A stretch of DNA of 64,000 bases from Geothrix sp. (GTDB taxonomy: Bacteria; Acidobacteriota; Holophagae; Holophagales; Holophagaceae). The stretch is taken from the NCBI RefSeq assembly GCF_020622065.1, contig NZ_JAHRYQ010000001.1, forward strand, positions 1,426,001 through 1,490,000, in the 5' to 3' direction. The notes under the pieces are model-generated. The model did not search any database. It worked only from the letters and a program-made list of their open reading frames with translations, and had not been told where the DNA came from. Position numbers and translations under genes: made by a program. The stretch's first letter is position 1, and each line of letters opens with the position of its first letter. Positions 53,360 to 62,257 of the stretch are shown here, piece after piece.

Positions 53360-55075
53360 ATGCCAGATTCGGGCATGCTGGAACCTATGCTCCAGCGCAC
53401 ATTGGGCCGCCTGGGCGTGCGGGATGCCAACCCGCCCTTCCTCCCCCTCGCCTTCAGGCTCTTCACCAGCTTCGGCTTGCTGGTGCTCCACCTTGCCCTG
53501 CCGGCCGAAGGGCGGGTCGCGGGCCCGGGCGAAAGCGCGTATCTCTTGGCCTTGGGGCTGCTGTTCATCGAGGCCACCTGGGAGGTCGGCCTCGGCCTGA
53601 AGGCCCAGGACATCCTCCTCTTCCCCACCCCGCGGCTTCCCTGGATCCGATGGAACCTGGCCCTGGACCTGGTCCTGGTCGCGCTGATCATCGCCTTCCA
53701 GGGCGTGATGCAGGAGCGGTTCTCGACGCTGTACATCTTCCCGGTGCTGGCCTCCGCCTTCTACCTGGGGACCGTGGAGATCGTGTGGGTGGGCATCGCC
53801 TGCTCCGCCTCCCACATCCTGCTGGTGCTGGGATTCAGCAGCGGCCTGCTGCCTGCCTTCGGGCTCTCCGGGGAGACCCTCGATCCGGACGGGACCCGGC
53901 TTCCGTACCTGCTCGGCATCGCCTCGCTGCAGGTCTTCGCGACCACCCTGGTGGTGGTGCTCATCCGGCGGAACCTCGAGCGTCTGAGCACGGATCTCAG
54001 CGTCAGCGAGGCGGCTGTGGATGAGCTGTCCGCCCTCCATCGGCGGGTGGTGGATTCCATGTCGTCAGGTCTCATCACCCTGGATCCGGCGGGTCGGGTG
54101 ACCTCGGCGAATCCGGCTGCCGAAGCGATCCTCGGACGGAGCGTCCCGTTGGGCGTACCGCTGCAGGGCTTGCTCCCCCTGGGAGATCCCCTTCCCACCC
54201 AGCGGGGGCGCGAACATCGCTTCGAAGTGACCGTTCAGACCCAGGACGCGCGCCGCCGCATCCTGGGCGGGCACCTCGCCTCGCTGCGGGATGGCCGGGG
54301 CCAGGAGACGGGGCAGCTGCTGCTCTTCCAGGACCTCACGGAACTCAAGGCCCTCGAGGAACGGACCCGGATCAGCGAGCGCCTCGCGGCCATCGGGCAA
54401 CTGGCGGCCGGCCTGGCCCACGAGCTGCGGAACCCCCTCGCTTCCATCAGCGGCTGCGTGCAGCTGCTCCACCAGGGGCAGGCGCCCGTGGATGTGCAGG
54501 GCCGGGTCCTCGGCATCCTGGAGCGGGAGACGCATCGCGTGGGCGCCATCGTCTCCGATTTCCTCGATTTCGCCCGGCCCGAGGCCCTGCCCAGTGCCAC
54601 GCTCTACCTGCCCAGGGTCCTGGAAGAAGCCCGTGCCAGCTGGGAGATGGATCTCCGGACCGGCGGCCTGCCGCTGACCGTGCAGGCGCCCCCCAAAACC
54701 TTCCTCCGCTCGGATGCCGTGGGCCTCCACCGCATGCTGATGAACCTCCTGAGCAACGCCCGGAAGGCCGTGAAGGGGATTCCCGCTCCCAGAGTCAGCC
54801 TCTCGGCCGTTCAGTCGGAGGGGCAGATCCAGCTGACCGTGGAGGACAACGGCTGCGGCATGGGGCCCGATCAGCTGGACCGCCTGTTCGTGCCCTTTGC
54901 GGGGAGCTTCGAGGAGGGCTCGGGCCTCGGCATGAGCCTGGTCTACAAATTCACCGAGGCGATGGGATGGCGGATCGAGGTGCAAAGCCGCCTCGGCGAG
55001 GGCACCCGCGTCCAGATTTTCCTACCAGAGGCGGGATCCGAAGATGCATTGGCGGCCCATGGAGATCAGGCGTAA
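53360..55075 (+). CDS. PilS/NtrB-like sensor histidine kinase
   Basis: The 571-aa protein has a membrane-sensing part with about six hydrophobic helices (about 20-190). A short coiled coil and PAS domain follow (MSSGLITLDPAGRVTSANPAAEAILG). The HisKA domain has the phospho-acceptor in GLAHELRNPLASISG. The ATPase domain has N-box MLMNLLSNARKAV, then VEDNGCGM and GSGLGMSLVYKF. This matches PilS-type kinases, which usually work with a sigma54 response regulator; none is in the window. Start is uncertain between ATG 53360, 53375 and 53387. Confidence 0.88.
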   Translation: MPDSGMLEPMLQRTLGRLGVRDANPPFLPLAFRLFTSFGLLVLHLALPAEGRVAGPGESAYLLALGLLFIEATWEVGLGLKAQDILLFPTPRLPWIRWNLALDLVLVALIIAFQGVMQERFSTLYIFPVLASAFYLGTVEIVWVGIACSASHILLVLGFSSGLLPAFGLSGETLDPDGTRLPYLLGIASLQVFATTLVVVLIRRNLERLSTDLSVSEAAVDELSALHRRVVDSMSSGLITLDPAGRVTSANPAAEAILGRSVPLGVPLQGLLPLGDPLPTQRGREHRFEVTVQTQDARRRILGGHLASLRDGRGQETGQLLLFQDLTELKALEERTRISERLAAIGQLAAGLAHELRNPLASISGCVQLLHQGQAPVDVQGRVLGILERETHRVGAIVSDFLDFARPEALPSATLYLPRVLEEARASWEMDLRTGGLPLTVQAPPKTFLRSDAVGLHRMLMNLLSNARKAVKGIPAPRVSLSAVQSEGQIQLTVEDNGCGMGPDQLDRLFVPFAGSFEEGSGLGMSLVYKFTEAMGWRIEVQSRLGEGTRVQIFLPEAGSEDALAAHGDQA

Positions 55076-55273
55076 ACTTCCGGCAGCTTTCAAGCATCAA
55101 ATCTGCACACACCCTTGCGGGGTCCACTTGGCACCTGCCAAAGTGGCTTATTCCCTTCCAGTGTCCTCAGGCCGCGCCTCCCCATTGTCGCGTTCTGCCC
55201 AGGCTTGAGAGGGACCGGACACCCGCCGATACCTTTGACATTCCACGCACAGCCCGACAGGCCAGGATCTGCC

Positions 55274-55756
55274 ATGAATCGCAAGCTCATCCGACCGAAC
55301 CTCAGCGAACTCAAGGACAAGCTGGGCATTCCCGCCAAGGCCGGCGGCGGGGAAGCCATGACACCGGTTCCGCCGGCCCTGACGGCCAGCGGCGAGCCGA
55401 ACCCGGCCACCAACCCGGCCGCGGCCACGGCGCCTCAAGGCCTCGGCAGCCCCCGGCGCAAGATCGCCCCTCCCGAGCAGACCAACGCCGAAAGTTTCTA
55501 CTACCTCAAGCAGATGCAGTCCAAGACGCCGATGGTGATCGTGCTCCAGGACGACGAGAAGGTGCGCGGGGTCATCGAGTGGTACGACAAGCACTGCCTG
55601 AAGATCAATCGGGTGAAGGAACCCAATGTCCTAGTCCCGAAACACAACATCAAATACATCTACAAGCAGGAAGAGGAACCCCGCATCCGGCGGAGCCGCA
55701 CCCTCAAGAAGGAAGAGCCGCTCACCACCGAGGTGGAAGTCCCCGCCTACGATTGA
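55274..55756 (+). CDS. Hfq-like RNA chaperone with long N-terminal extension
   Basis: The 160-aa protein has an Sm-fold domain at about residues 75-140: NAESFYYLKQMQSKTPMVIVLQDDEKVRGVIEWYDKHCLKINR, then PNVLVPKHNIKYIYKQ. The second part corresponds to the Hfq Sm2 motif (KHAI), here KHNI. Hfq is usually 70-100 residues; this one has about 70 extra N-terminal residues rich in Pro, Ala and Gly, plus a short acidic/basic tail. A role in small-RNA or mRNA binding is inferred. ATG 55274 (MNRKLIRPNLSELKDKLG) is the best start in a frame open further upstream. Confidence 0.75.
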   Translation: MNRKLIRPNLSELKDKLGIPAKAGGGEAMTPVPPALTASGEPNPATNPAAATAPQGLGSPRRKIAPPEQTNAESFYYLKQMQSKTPMVIVLQDDEKVRGVIEWYDKHCLKINRVKEPNVLVPKHNIKYIYKQEEEPRIRRSRTLKKEEPLTTEVEVPAYD

Positions 55757-55778
55757 GGCTGGGCTTCGCGCCCCCCTA

Positions 55779-55808
55779 GATCACAATCAGGATCACGATT
55801 GGGATCAC
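55779..55808. repeat. 2.5 tandem 12-bp units before pdxA
   Basis: GATCACAATCAG, GATCACGATTGG and a partial GATCAC lie head to tail and run into the pdxA start at 55810. The third unit takes the place where a ribosome site would be expected; GGGATC is the only SD-like string. Confidence 0.6.
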
Positions 55809-55809
55809 C

Positions 55810-57027
55810 ATGAGCCGCCGACCGCGCATCGCCATCACGCTGGGAGATCCCTGCGGCATCGGGCCCGAGCTGCTGCTCCGTTCCTTGACTGCCATCCAGG
55901 TCTGGTCCGATGTTGTGGTCGTGGGCTCCCGGGCGGGGGTGGACCTCCTCGAGGGACTTCCCGGAACCGCCGTCACCTGGTGCTGGGACCCTTCCTCCGC
56001 GCCGCCCCCACCTGCCTTCCAGGGCTCCGCGCTGGAGCTTCGGATCGAGGGACCCCAGGGCTCAGCCGCGGCCATCTGGCTGGATCCCACGCCCGACATC
56101 GGAGTGGGCGATCTCCACCTGGGCCGGGGCTCTTCAGCTTCCGGCCGGGCCACGGTGGAGGCCATCCGCCTCGCTGCGGGCCTCGCGTCCTCGGGGCTGG
56201 TGGATGCCCTCGTCACGCTGCCGATGGCCAAATCCGCCGCCCATCTCGCCGGGTACGACATCCCGGGCCACACGGAGTTCCTCCAGGCCCTCTCCGGCTC
56301 GCCCCTCACCCGCATGGCTTTCGTGAGTCCCCGCCTGTCCGTGGTGCTCCACACGGTTCACCAGAGCCTGCGCTCCGTGGTGGACGGGCTCGAGGTCCAG
56401 GCCGTGGCTGAGACGCTGGCCTTCTCCGCGGATCGCTTCATCCAGCTCACAGGCAATCCGAATCTGCGCGTGGCGCTATGCGCCCTCAACCCCCACGCCG
56501 GCGAGGCGGGGGCTTTCGGCCAGGAAGAGGCACTGTTGTCGGAGGCCCTGGCCCGAGCCGAGGCCGCCTTCCGGAAAGCCGGGCCCGCAGGGCCTTTCGC
56601 GGCCCTGCCCTCCCCCTTTCCGTCCGGCCCCGCACCCCAGGGGTGGACGCTCCATCCGGGAGAGACCGCCAGGGTCCCGGTGGAGGCCGGCGGACCTTCC
56701 CCCAACTTTCTGGGCCCCCGCTTCTCGGGCCCGCACCCTTCCGACAGCCTGTTCCACCGTGCCGTTTCGGGGGAATTCGATCTGGTCGTGGCCCTGTACC
56801 ACGACCAGGGGCTCATCCCCATCAAGCTGCTGGAACCGACCCGGGCCGTGAACCTCACCCTGGGCCTGCCCTTCATCCGCACCAGCCCCGACCACGGCAC
56901 GGCCTTCGACAAGGCCGGCCATTGGATCGCCGATCCGCGGAACTTCCTTGAAGCCACGGCCCTGGCGGTGCGTCTGGCCGGCCGGGCCCGCCACCAGCCC
57001 TGGACTGCCCGCGTGGCCACGCCGTGA
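55810..57027 (+). CDS. pdxA: 4-hydroxythreonine-4-phosphate dehydrogenase
   Basis: PdxA oxidises 4-phosphohydroxythreonine in pyridoxal 5'-phosphate synthesis. The 405-aa protein has the expected ITLGDPCGIGPELLLRSL start and metal histidines in GYDIPGHTEFLQAL, VALYHDQGLIPIKLL and TSPDHGTAFDKAG. CALNPHAGEAGAFGQEE is the usual substrate loop. It is about 70 residues longer than typical PdxA; the extra sequence is a Pro/Gly-rich insertion at about 260-315 (AGPAGPFAALPSPFPSGPAP) between otherwise conserved blocks. It overlaps the next gene by GTGA. Confidence 0.92.
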   Translation: MSRRPRIAITLGDPCGIGPELLLRSLTAIQVWSDVVVVGSRAGVDLLEGLPGTAVTWCWDPSSAPPPPAFQGSALELRIEGPQGSAAAIWLDPTPDIGVGDLHLGRGSSASGRATVEAIRLAAGLASSGLVDALVTLPMAKSAAHLAGYDIPGHTEFLQALSGSPLTRMAFVSPRLSVVLHTVHQSLRSVVDGLEVQAVAETLAFSADRFIQLTGNPNLRVALCALNPHAGEAGAFGQEEALLSEALARAEAAFRKAGPAGPFAALPSPFPSGPAPQGWTLHPGETARVPVEAGGPSPNFLGPRFSGPHPSDSLFHRAVSGEFDLVVALYHDQGLIPIKLLEPTRAVNLTLGLPFIRTSPDHGTAFDKAGHWIADPRNFLEATALAVRLAGRARHQPWTARVATP

Positions 57028-57740
57028 GGCCTGCCGCTGGCCTGCCTGCTGAAGCGGTGTTCGGCCCCGGCGGCTCCGCCTGGCTCCCCGGTCGCCCCAC
57101 CCCTGCGGGAGAGGGCCCCCGCACGGCCCTACCCATCCACCAGGGCGTCCCCCGCCACCTGGAGGCCCACCTGGCGCGGCTCCGGGCCGGAGCGAAGGCG
57201 CTGGGCCAGGAGGTTCCCTGGCTGGCCGGTGCCGCGGTGGAACTCGGCATCTGGCTGGCACTCGGGCCGGCCTCGGAAGGTGCCTTGCGTCTGGCGCTTC
57301 ACCTGGAGCTCCGGCTCCTCGCGGCGCGGCTGGAGGTCCTGCCCTCCACGCCAGCACCCTACCGTCTGGCGCCCTTGCCCCATCCCATGGGGGACCTGCG
57401 GTCCAACCCCCTGGCCCCCCACAAAGGGCTCTCGGGCCCCTGGCGCCCTCCGGCCATGGCCGCAGCCCACCGCCGCGGCGCGGAGGATGCCCTCCTGCTG
57501 TGGCCCGATGGGACTTTGGCGGAGACGGCCATCGCGGCCGTGGCCCTGGAGCGCGGGGGGGCCCTGATGATCCCGCCTGCCCCGGGCCGGGTGGCCAGCG
57601 TGGCGGAGCGGCTGGATCTCCCGGCCTGGGCAGAGGCCCGGGGCTTGGCCCTGGAAACCCGGGACATCCCCCTTGGAACCGAGGGACAGCTCTGGTGCCT
57701 GAACGCGTTGCGCGGTATTTGGCCCGCAATCCTTCTCTGA
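57024..57740 (+). CDS. PLP class IV aminotransferase, aminodeoxychorismate lyase-like
   Basis: The 238-aa protein resembles PabC/IlvE fold-type IV enzymes. The PLP lysine is in PHKGLSGPWRPPAM. DALLLWPDGTLAETAIAAVAL contains the conserved Glu of the ExS/ET motif. The N-terminal HLEAHLARLRAGAKALG corresponds to the usual RLxRLxxSA segment. Aminodeoxychorismate lyase makes 4-aminobenzoate for folate; D-amino-acid or branched-chain aminotransferase is also possible. It begins at GTG 57024 inside the pdxA stop. Length is slightly short for the family. Confidence 0.7.
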   Translation: MRPAAGLPAEAVFGPGGSAWLPGRPTPAGEGPRTALPIHQGVPRHLEAHLARLRAGAKALGQEVPWLAGAAVELGIWLALGPASEGALRLALHLELRLLAARLEVLPSTPAPYRLAPLPHPMGDLRSNPLAPHKGLSGPWRPPAMAAAHRRGAEDALLLWPDGTLAETAIAAVALERGGALMIPPAPGRVASVAERLDLPAWAEARGLALETRDIPLGTEGQLWCLNALRGIWPAILL

Positions 57741-57802
57741 GTCCCCGGCTCGACCTCCAAGGATGACCGTGCAGCTGTTGTAGGCTGGTAGCGGGAGGTG
57801 GC

Positions 57803-59200
57803 ATGTCCACGGTGGCAGTGATCCTGGCGGCGGGCCTCGGAACCCGCATGAAATCGCGGCTTCCCAAAGTGCTGCACCCCATCCTCGGCGACCCGACCCT
57901 GCTCTGGGCCCTGCGGGCCCTCCCTCCCGGCCTGGGTGGCGCGGTGGTGGTGGTTCACCACGGCAAGGAACAGGTTCTGGCCGCCCTGGAGGCCTGGCAG
58001 AAGGCCGGGCTGCTGCCCTGTCCCGTGAGCACTGTGGACCAGGGGGAGCCCCTCGGCACCGGCCACGCCCTCCAGGTCTGCATCCCCGAACTGGACCGCC
58101 TCGGCGCCAGCCAGGTGGCCATCCTCTGCGGGGATGTGCCGCTGACCTCACCCGCCACGGTATTCCGGCTCTGTTCCGCCGAGGCCCTGCTGCTGGCCAT
58201 GGACCTCCCCACCCCCGGCTCCTACGGCCGGGTGATCCAGCACGCGGATGGCCGCCTCGCCAATCTGGTGGAGGCCAAGGACGCCACCCCCGACCAGCTG
58301 GCCGTCCAGCGAGTGAACGGCGGCGCCTATGCCCTGCCCTGGCCCGCCTTGAGGAAGGCCCTCCAGGGCCTCAAGAACGACAACGCCCAGAAGGAGTACT
58401 ACCTCACGGATGCCGTGGCGGCCGTGGCCAAGGACCTTCCTGTGGCCGTGGAAGTCTGCGATCCCGAGGAACTGGCCGGCATGAACTCCAGGCACGATCA
58501 GGCGGCCCTGCAGGCGGCGGCCCAGCGGCGGATCCAGCGGCACTGGATGGCCGAGGGCGTGACCTTCCTCCATCCCGACAGCACGCTGGTGGGACCGCGG
58601 GTGGTCCTTCACCGCGATGTGCTGCTCGAACCCGGCGTGCGGATGGAGGGCTCGGTCCTCGTCGGTGAGGGCTGCCGCATCGGCCAGGGCACCGTGATCA
58701 CGAATTCCGTCCTGGGCGACGGCGTGGACATCCGGCCCTACTGCGTCATCGAGCAGGTCCTGGTGGGTGCGGGCGCCAAGGTGGGCCCCTTCGCCCGGCT
58801 GCGGGAGGGTACCGACCTGGCCGAGGGGGTCCACATCGGCAATTTCGTGGAGACCAAGAAGGCGAAACTCCACCGGGGCGCCAAGGCCAACCACCTCGCC
58901 TACCTCGGCGATACGGAGATCGGCGAAGGCACCAACATCGGCGCGGGGGTCATCACCTGCAACTACGATGGCGTCAACAAGCACAAGACCACCATCGGCC
59001 GCCGGGTCTTCGTCGGATCGGACACCCAACTGGTCGCTCCCCTGACCATTGGCGACGGGGCCCTCATCGGCGCGGGCAGCACGATTACGAAGGATGTCCC
59101 CGCCGATGCCCTGGCCCTCAGCCGGACTCCGCAGACCAGCCGCGAGGGGGGTGCCTCCAAGCTGCGCGACCGACAGAAGAAGCCGTCTGGGTTAAGCTAG
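57803..59200 (+). CDS. glmU: bifunctional UDP-GlcNAc pyrophosphorylase / glucosamine-1-P acetyltransferase
   Basis: The 465-aa enzyme makes UDP-GlcNAc for peptidoglycan and lipopolysaccharide. The uridylyltransferase domain (1-230) has VILAAGLGTRMKSRLPKVLHP, LGTGHALQV and LCGDVPLT. The acetyltransferase domain is a left-handed beta-helix (about 255-450) with hexapeptide repeats and the catalytic HIGNFVETKKAKLHRGAKANHLAYLGD. The BshA product in this window also consumes UDP-GlcNAc. An SD-like GGGAGGTGGC lies just before the ATG. Confidence 0.95.
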   Translation: MSTVAVILAAGLGTRMKSRLPKVLHPILGDPTLLWALRALPPGLGGAVVVVHHGKEQVLAALEAWQKAGLLPCPVSTVDQGEPLGTGHALQVCIPELDRLGASQVAILCGDVPLTSPATVFRLCSAEALLLAMDLPTPGSYGRVIQHADGRLANLVEAKDATPDQLAVQRVNGGAYALPWPALRKALQGLKNDNAQKEYYLTDAVAAVAKDLPVAVEVCDPEELAGMNSRHDQAALQAAAQRRIQRHWMAEGVTFLHPDSTLVGPRVVLHRDVLLEPGVRMEGSVLVGEGCRIGQGTVITNSVLGDGVDIRPYCVIEQVLVGAGAKVGPFARLREGTDLAEGVHIGNFVETKKAKLHRGAKANHLAYLGDTEIGEGTNIGAGVITCNYDGVNKHKTTIGRRVFVGSDTQLVAPLTIGDGALIGAGSTITKDVPADALALSRTPQTSREGGASKLRDRQKKPSGLS

Positions 59201-59221
59201 CCTTTTGCGTCCCGGAGCCCC

Positions 59222-59998
59222 ATGGTCCTGACCCTCTTCGACAAGACCGGCGCCCGCGTGCTGGGGGCCCTCGAGACGACCGGGGACTTTGCGGTGCTCG
59301 CAGGGCGGACCTTCGCCGCCATCTTCAAGCGCCCCTTCGACGGCAAGAGCCTCATGAACCAGCTCCATTCGCTGGGCGTGAACTCCATTCCCGTGGTGGT
59401 GCTCACGAGCATCGCCGTGAGCATGGTGTTTGCGGTGCAGCTGGCCTTCGGCTTCCGCCAGTTTCAGGCGGAGGGTCTGGCCTCCCAGGTGGAGGGTCTG
59501 GCCATCGTCCGCGAGCTGGGGCCGGTGATTACGGGCCTGATGCTCTCCGGGCGCATCGGCTCGGCCATGGCCGCGGAGCTGGGCACCATGCAGGTGACCG
59601 AGCAGATCGATGCCCTGGAGTGCCTGGCGACCGATCCCATCCACTACCTCTTCGTGCCGCGGTTCCTGGCCGCCGTCGTCATGGTTCCCCTCCTCACGGT
59701 GGTCTCCATCTATGTGAGCTTCTGGGGCGGCTACATGATCCTCGTCGGCGTGGAAGGCCAGAGCGCCTATGTCTACAGCAGCGAGTTCTACAAGTTGCTG
59801 GCCTTCCGCGATCTCCGCATCGCCCTCATCAAGGCCCTGGTGTTCGGGATGATCATCGCCCTGGTCGGCTGCTGGAAGGGATATCGCACCCACGGCGGCG
59901 CCGAGGGCGTGGGCAATGCGCCCACCAGCAGCGTGGTGACCAGCAGCCTCTGGATCCTCGTCTCCGACTTCTTCCTGACCAAGCTGTTGTTGGTGTGA
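59222..59998 (+). CDS. mlaE: MlaE-family ABC transporter permease
   Basis: The 258-aa inner-membrane protein has five to six hydrophobic helices and the MlaE signature ELGPVITGLMLSGRIGSAMAAELGTMQVTEQIDALE. LFVPRFLAAVVMVPLLTVVS follows. MlaE with MlaF and MlaD moves phospholipids between inner and outer membrane. It is the first gene of an mlaEFD operon, four bases before mlaF. mlaC and mlaB were not seen, and the MCE protein downstream is longer than usual. Confidence 0.92.
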   Translation: MVLTLFDKTGARVLGALETTGDFAVLAGRTFAAIFKRPFDGKSLMNQLHSLGVNSIPVVVLTSIAVSMVFAVQLAFGFRQFQAEGLASQVEGLAIVRELGPVITGLMLSGRIGSAMAAELGTMQVTEQIDALECLATDPIHYLFVPRFLAAVVMVPLLTVVSIYVSFWGGYMILVGVEGQSAYVYSSEFYKLLAFRDLRIALIKALVFGMIIALVGCWKGYRTHGGAEGVGNAPTSSVVTSSLWILVSDFFLTKLLLV

Positions 59999-60002
59999 CG
60001 GC

Positions 60003-60794
60003 ATGGCGCTGATCGATGTCGTCAATCTCTCCAAGGCCTTCGGTCCGAAGGTGGTGCTATCCAATGTGAACCTGCAGGTCCAGGAGGGCGAGAGTCTCGT
60101 GGTCCTGGGCGGGTCCGGCACCGGCAAGACCGTGCTGCTCCGCAACATCATGGGCCTGCTGACTCCCGACTCGGGCCATGTGGCCATCGAAGGCAAGATC
60201 ATCGCCCAGCTGGACCGGGAGGAACTGTTCAAGGTCCGCCAGAGCATCGGCATGTGCTTCCAGATGGCGGCCCTCTTCGATTCCATGACGGTGTTCGAGA
60301 ATGTGGCCTTCGGCCTCCGGCGGCACCTCGAGATCACCGAGGACGAAGTGCAGGCCCGGGTGGAGGAATGCCTCTCCATGGTGGGCATGAAGGGCACCGA
60401 CAAGCTGAAGCCCGCTGAACTCTCCGGCGGCATGAAGCGCCGCGTGGGCTTCGCGCGCGCCATCGCCCTCAAGCCCAAGATCCTCCTCTTCGACGAGCCC
60501 ACCACGGGACTGGATCCGGTGATGACCGATGTCATCGGCCGCGTGATCCTGGACCTCAAGCACGAGCTGGGCGTCACCACCATCACCATCACCCACGACC
60601 TCAAGTCCGCCTTCGAGATCGCCGACCGCATTGCCCTGCTCTTCCGCGGCGAGTGCATCGCCTGCGAGTCGCCGGCGGCCTTCAAGGTCAATCCCCATCC
60701 CGTCATTCAGCAGTTCCTGCGGGGGGATGCGGATGGCCCCTTCCTTCAGGACCCGCCCCCGCCCAAGCGCAAAACCCAGGAGGCCCACCCATGA
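60003..60794 (+). CDS. mlaF: MlaF-family ABC transporter ATP-binding protein
   Basis: The 263-aa ATPase has Walker A GGSGTGKT, Q-loop in MCFQMAALFDSMTVFENVAFGL, signature LSGGMKRRVGFARA, Walker B KILLFDEPTTGLDP and the switch His in ITITHDLKSAFEIA. The MTVxENVxFxLR pattern after the Q-loop is typical of MlaF. It energises MlaE. It overlaps the MlaD gene by ATGA. The C-terminal 25 residues are Pro-rich. Confidence 0.93.
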   Translation: MALIDVVNLSKAFGPKVVLSNVNLQVQEGESLVVLGGSGTGKTVLLRNIMGLLTPDSGHVAIEGKIIAQLDREELFKVRQSIGMCFQMAALFDSMTVFENVAFGLRRHLEITEDEVQARVEECLSMVGMKGTDKLKPAELSGGMKRRVGFARAIALKPKILLFDEPTTGLDPVMTDVIGRVILDLKHELGVTTITITHDLKSAFEIADRIALLFRGECIACESPAAFKVNPHPVIQQFLRGDADGPFLQDPPPPKRKTQEAHP

Positions 60795-62257
60795 AGCTCG
60801 AAACCAAAGTCGGCCTCTTCTTCACGGGCGCCATCTTCCTGCTGGCCGTGCTCATCCTCCGGACCGAGAAGCTGGAGGTCGGCGGCAAGCGCAACCAGTC
60901 CGAGCGGTTCACCATCTTCGACTCCGTGGCCGGACTGAGCCTCCAGAGCGCCGTGCGCATCGCCGGCGTGAAGGTGGGCGATGTGCGCACCATCGCCCTT
61001 GAGAACGGCAAGGCCCGCGTGGCCATCGGCCTGGGCAACGAAGTGCAGGTCTACCGCGATGCCAGCGTATCCCTGGGCTCCATCGGCATCCTGGGTGAGA
61101 AGTTCATCGACCTCGATCCCGGCCACAGCGCGATGGGTCCCTTCCCCGAAGGCGTGCCCCTCCCCAGCAAGGCCGGCGTGAGCCTGGACAACCTCATGGA
61201 GACCCTCTCCGAGATCGGCAAGAATGTGAAGGGCGTCACCCAGTCCCTGAACGAATCCATCGGGGGCGAGCAAGGCCGCCAGAAGCTCGACGAGATCGTG
61301 GACAACATCCGCGTGCTGACCGCCGAGTTCCGCTCCATGGCCCAGGAGAACCACGGGGCCATCAACAACACCATGGCCAATGTCGAGGCCATCAGCTCCG
61401 ACCTGCGCGACAAGCTGCCCAAGCTCGCTCAGCAGTTCGAGACCGTGGGCAAGAACCTCAACGCCATCCTGGAGGAGAACCGCCCCGAGCTGAAGGGTGT
61501 CATGAGCGATGTCCGCAAGCTGGCCCAGAGTTTCCAGGGGACCGCGGAGAACATGAAGGTGCTCACCGACCGCATCAACAAGGGCGAAGGCACCATCGGC
61601 AAGCTGCTCAATGACGAGACCACCATCAAGAAGATCAACGAGGCCGTGGACAATGTGAACGGCATGCTGGGCGGATTCAACAAGATGGACTTCCGCCTGG
61701 ACATGAACGCGGCCCAGTGGGACAAGCGCAAGGACAGCCGCGTGGGTCTTGGCCTGGAAGTCGCGCCCCGGCCCGACTACTGGTACGCCCTGGGCTTCGC
61801 CTCCACGCCGGATGGCAAGCTCAGCGAGAGCACCCGGACCGTCACCCAGATCGATCCCGTCACGGGCCAGTCCGTCAGCGTGCTCGAAAAGAACAAGTTC
61901 GTCACCACGGACCAGAGCTTCACCGTATCGGCCCAGTTCGCCAAGCGCATCGGAGCCGCCATCTTCTCGGCCGGCATCGTCGAGGGCAAGGGCGGCGGCG
62001 GACTGGAGTTCCGCACCCTGGACGACGACCGCCTGCGATTCGGCATATTGGCCTACGACTTCACCAAGCGGGACGACAAGCCGAATCCCCGCTACCGCTT
62101 CACCAGCAGCTACCAGTTCTGGAAGGGCGCCTACATCCAGGCCGGCGTCCAGGACATCGGCAACAAGGATCTCCGCACCGTCTTCTTCGGCGGCGGCCTG
62201 CGCTGGAAGGATGATGACTTGAAGAAGATCATCGGCCTTGCCGGAGCCGCCAAGTGA
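60791..62257 (+). CDS. MlaD-like MCE protein with long C-terminal extension
   Basis: The 488-aa protein has a single N-terminal transmembrane helix (about 8-25) and one MCE domain (about 35-115: SVAGLSLQSAVRIAGVKVGDVRTI, then GSIGILGEKFIDLDPG). A long helical region follows (about 130-290) with repeated LxxxL patterns. The last 190 residues are beta-rich and strand-like (VGLGLEVAPRPDYWYALGFAS, then LRTVFFGGGLRW), resembling an outer-membrane or barrel-like module. Classic MlaD is about 180 residues. The extension could form a tunnel and contact the outer membrane; that is inference. Confidence 0.85.
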   Translation: MKLETKVGLFFTGAIFLLAVLILRTEKLEVGGKRNQSERFTIFDSVAGLSLQSAVRIAGVKVGDVRTIALENGKARVAIGLGNEVQVYRDASVSLGSIGILGEKFIDLDPGHSAMGPFPEGVPLPSKAGVSLDNLMETLSEIGKNVKGVTQSLNESIGGEQGRQKLDEIVDNIRVLTAEFRSMAQENHGAINNTMANVEAISSDLRDKLPKLAQQFETVGKNLNAILEENRPELKGVMSDVRKLAQSFQGTAENMKVLTDRINKGEGTIGKLLNDETTIKKINEAVDNVNGMLGGFNKMDFRLDMNAAQWDKRKDSRVGLGLEVAPRPDYWYALGFASTPDGKLSESTRTVTQIDPVTGQSVSVLEKNKFVTTDQSFTVSAQFAKRIGAAIFSAGIVEGKGGGGLEFRTLDDDRLRFGILAYDFTKRDDKPNPRYRFTSSYQFWKGAYIQAGVQDIGNKDLRTVFFGGGLRWKDDDLKKIIGLAGAAK

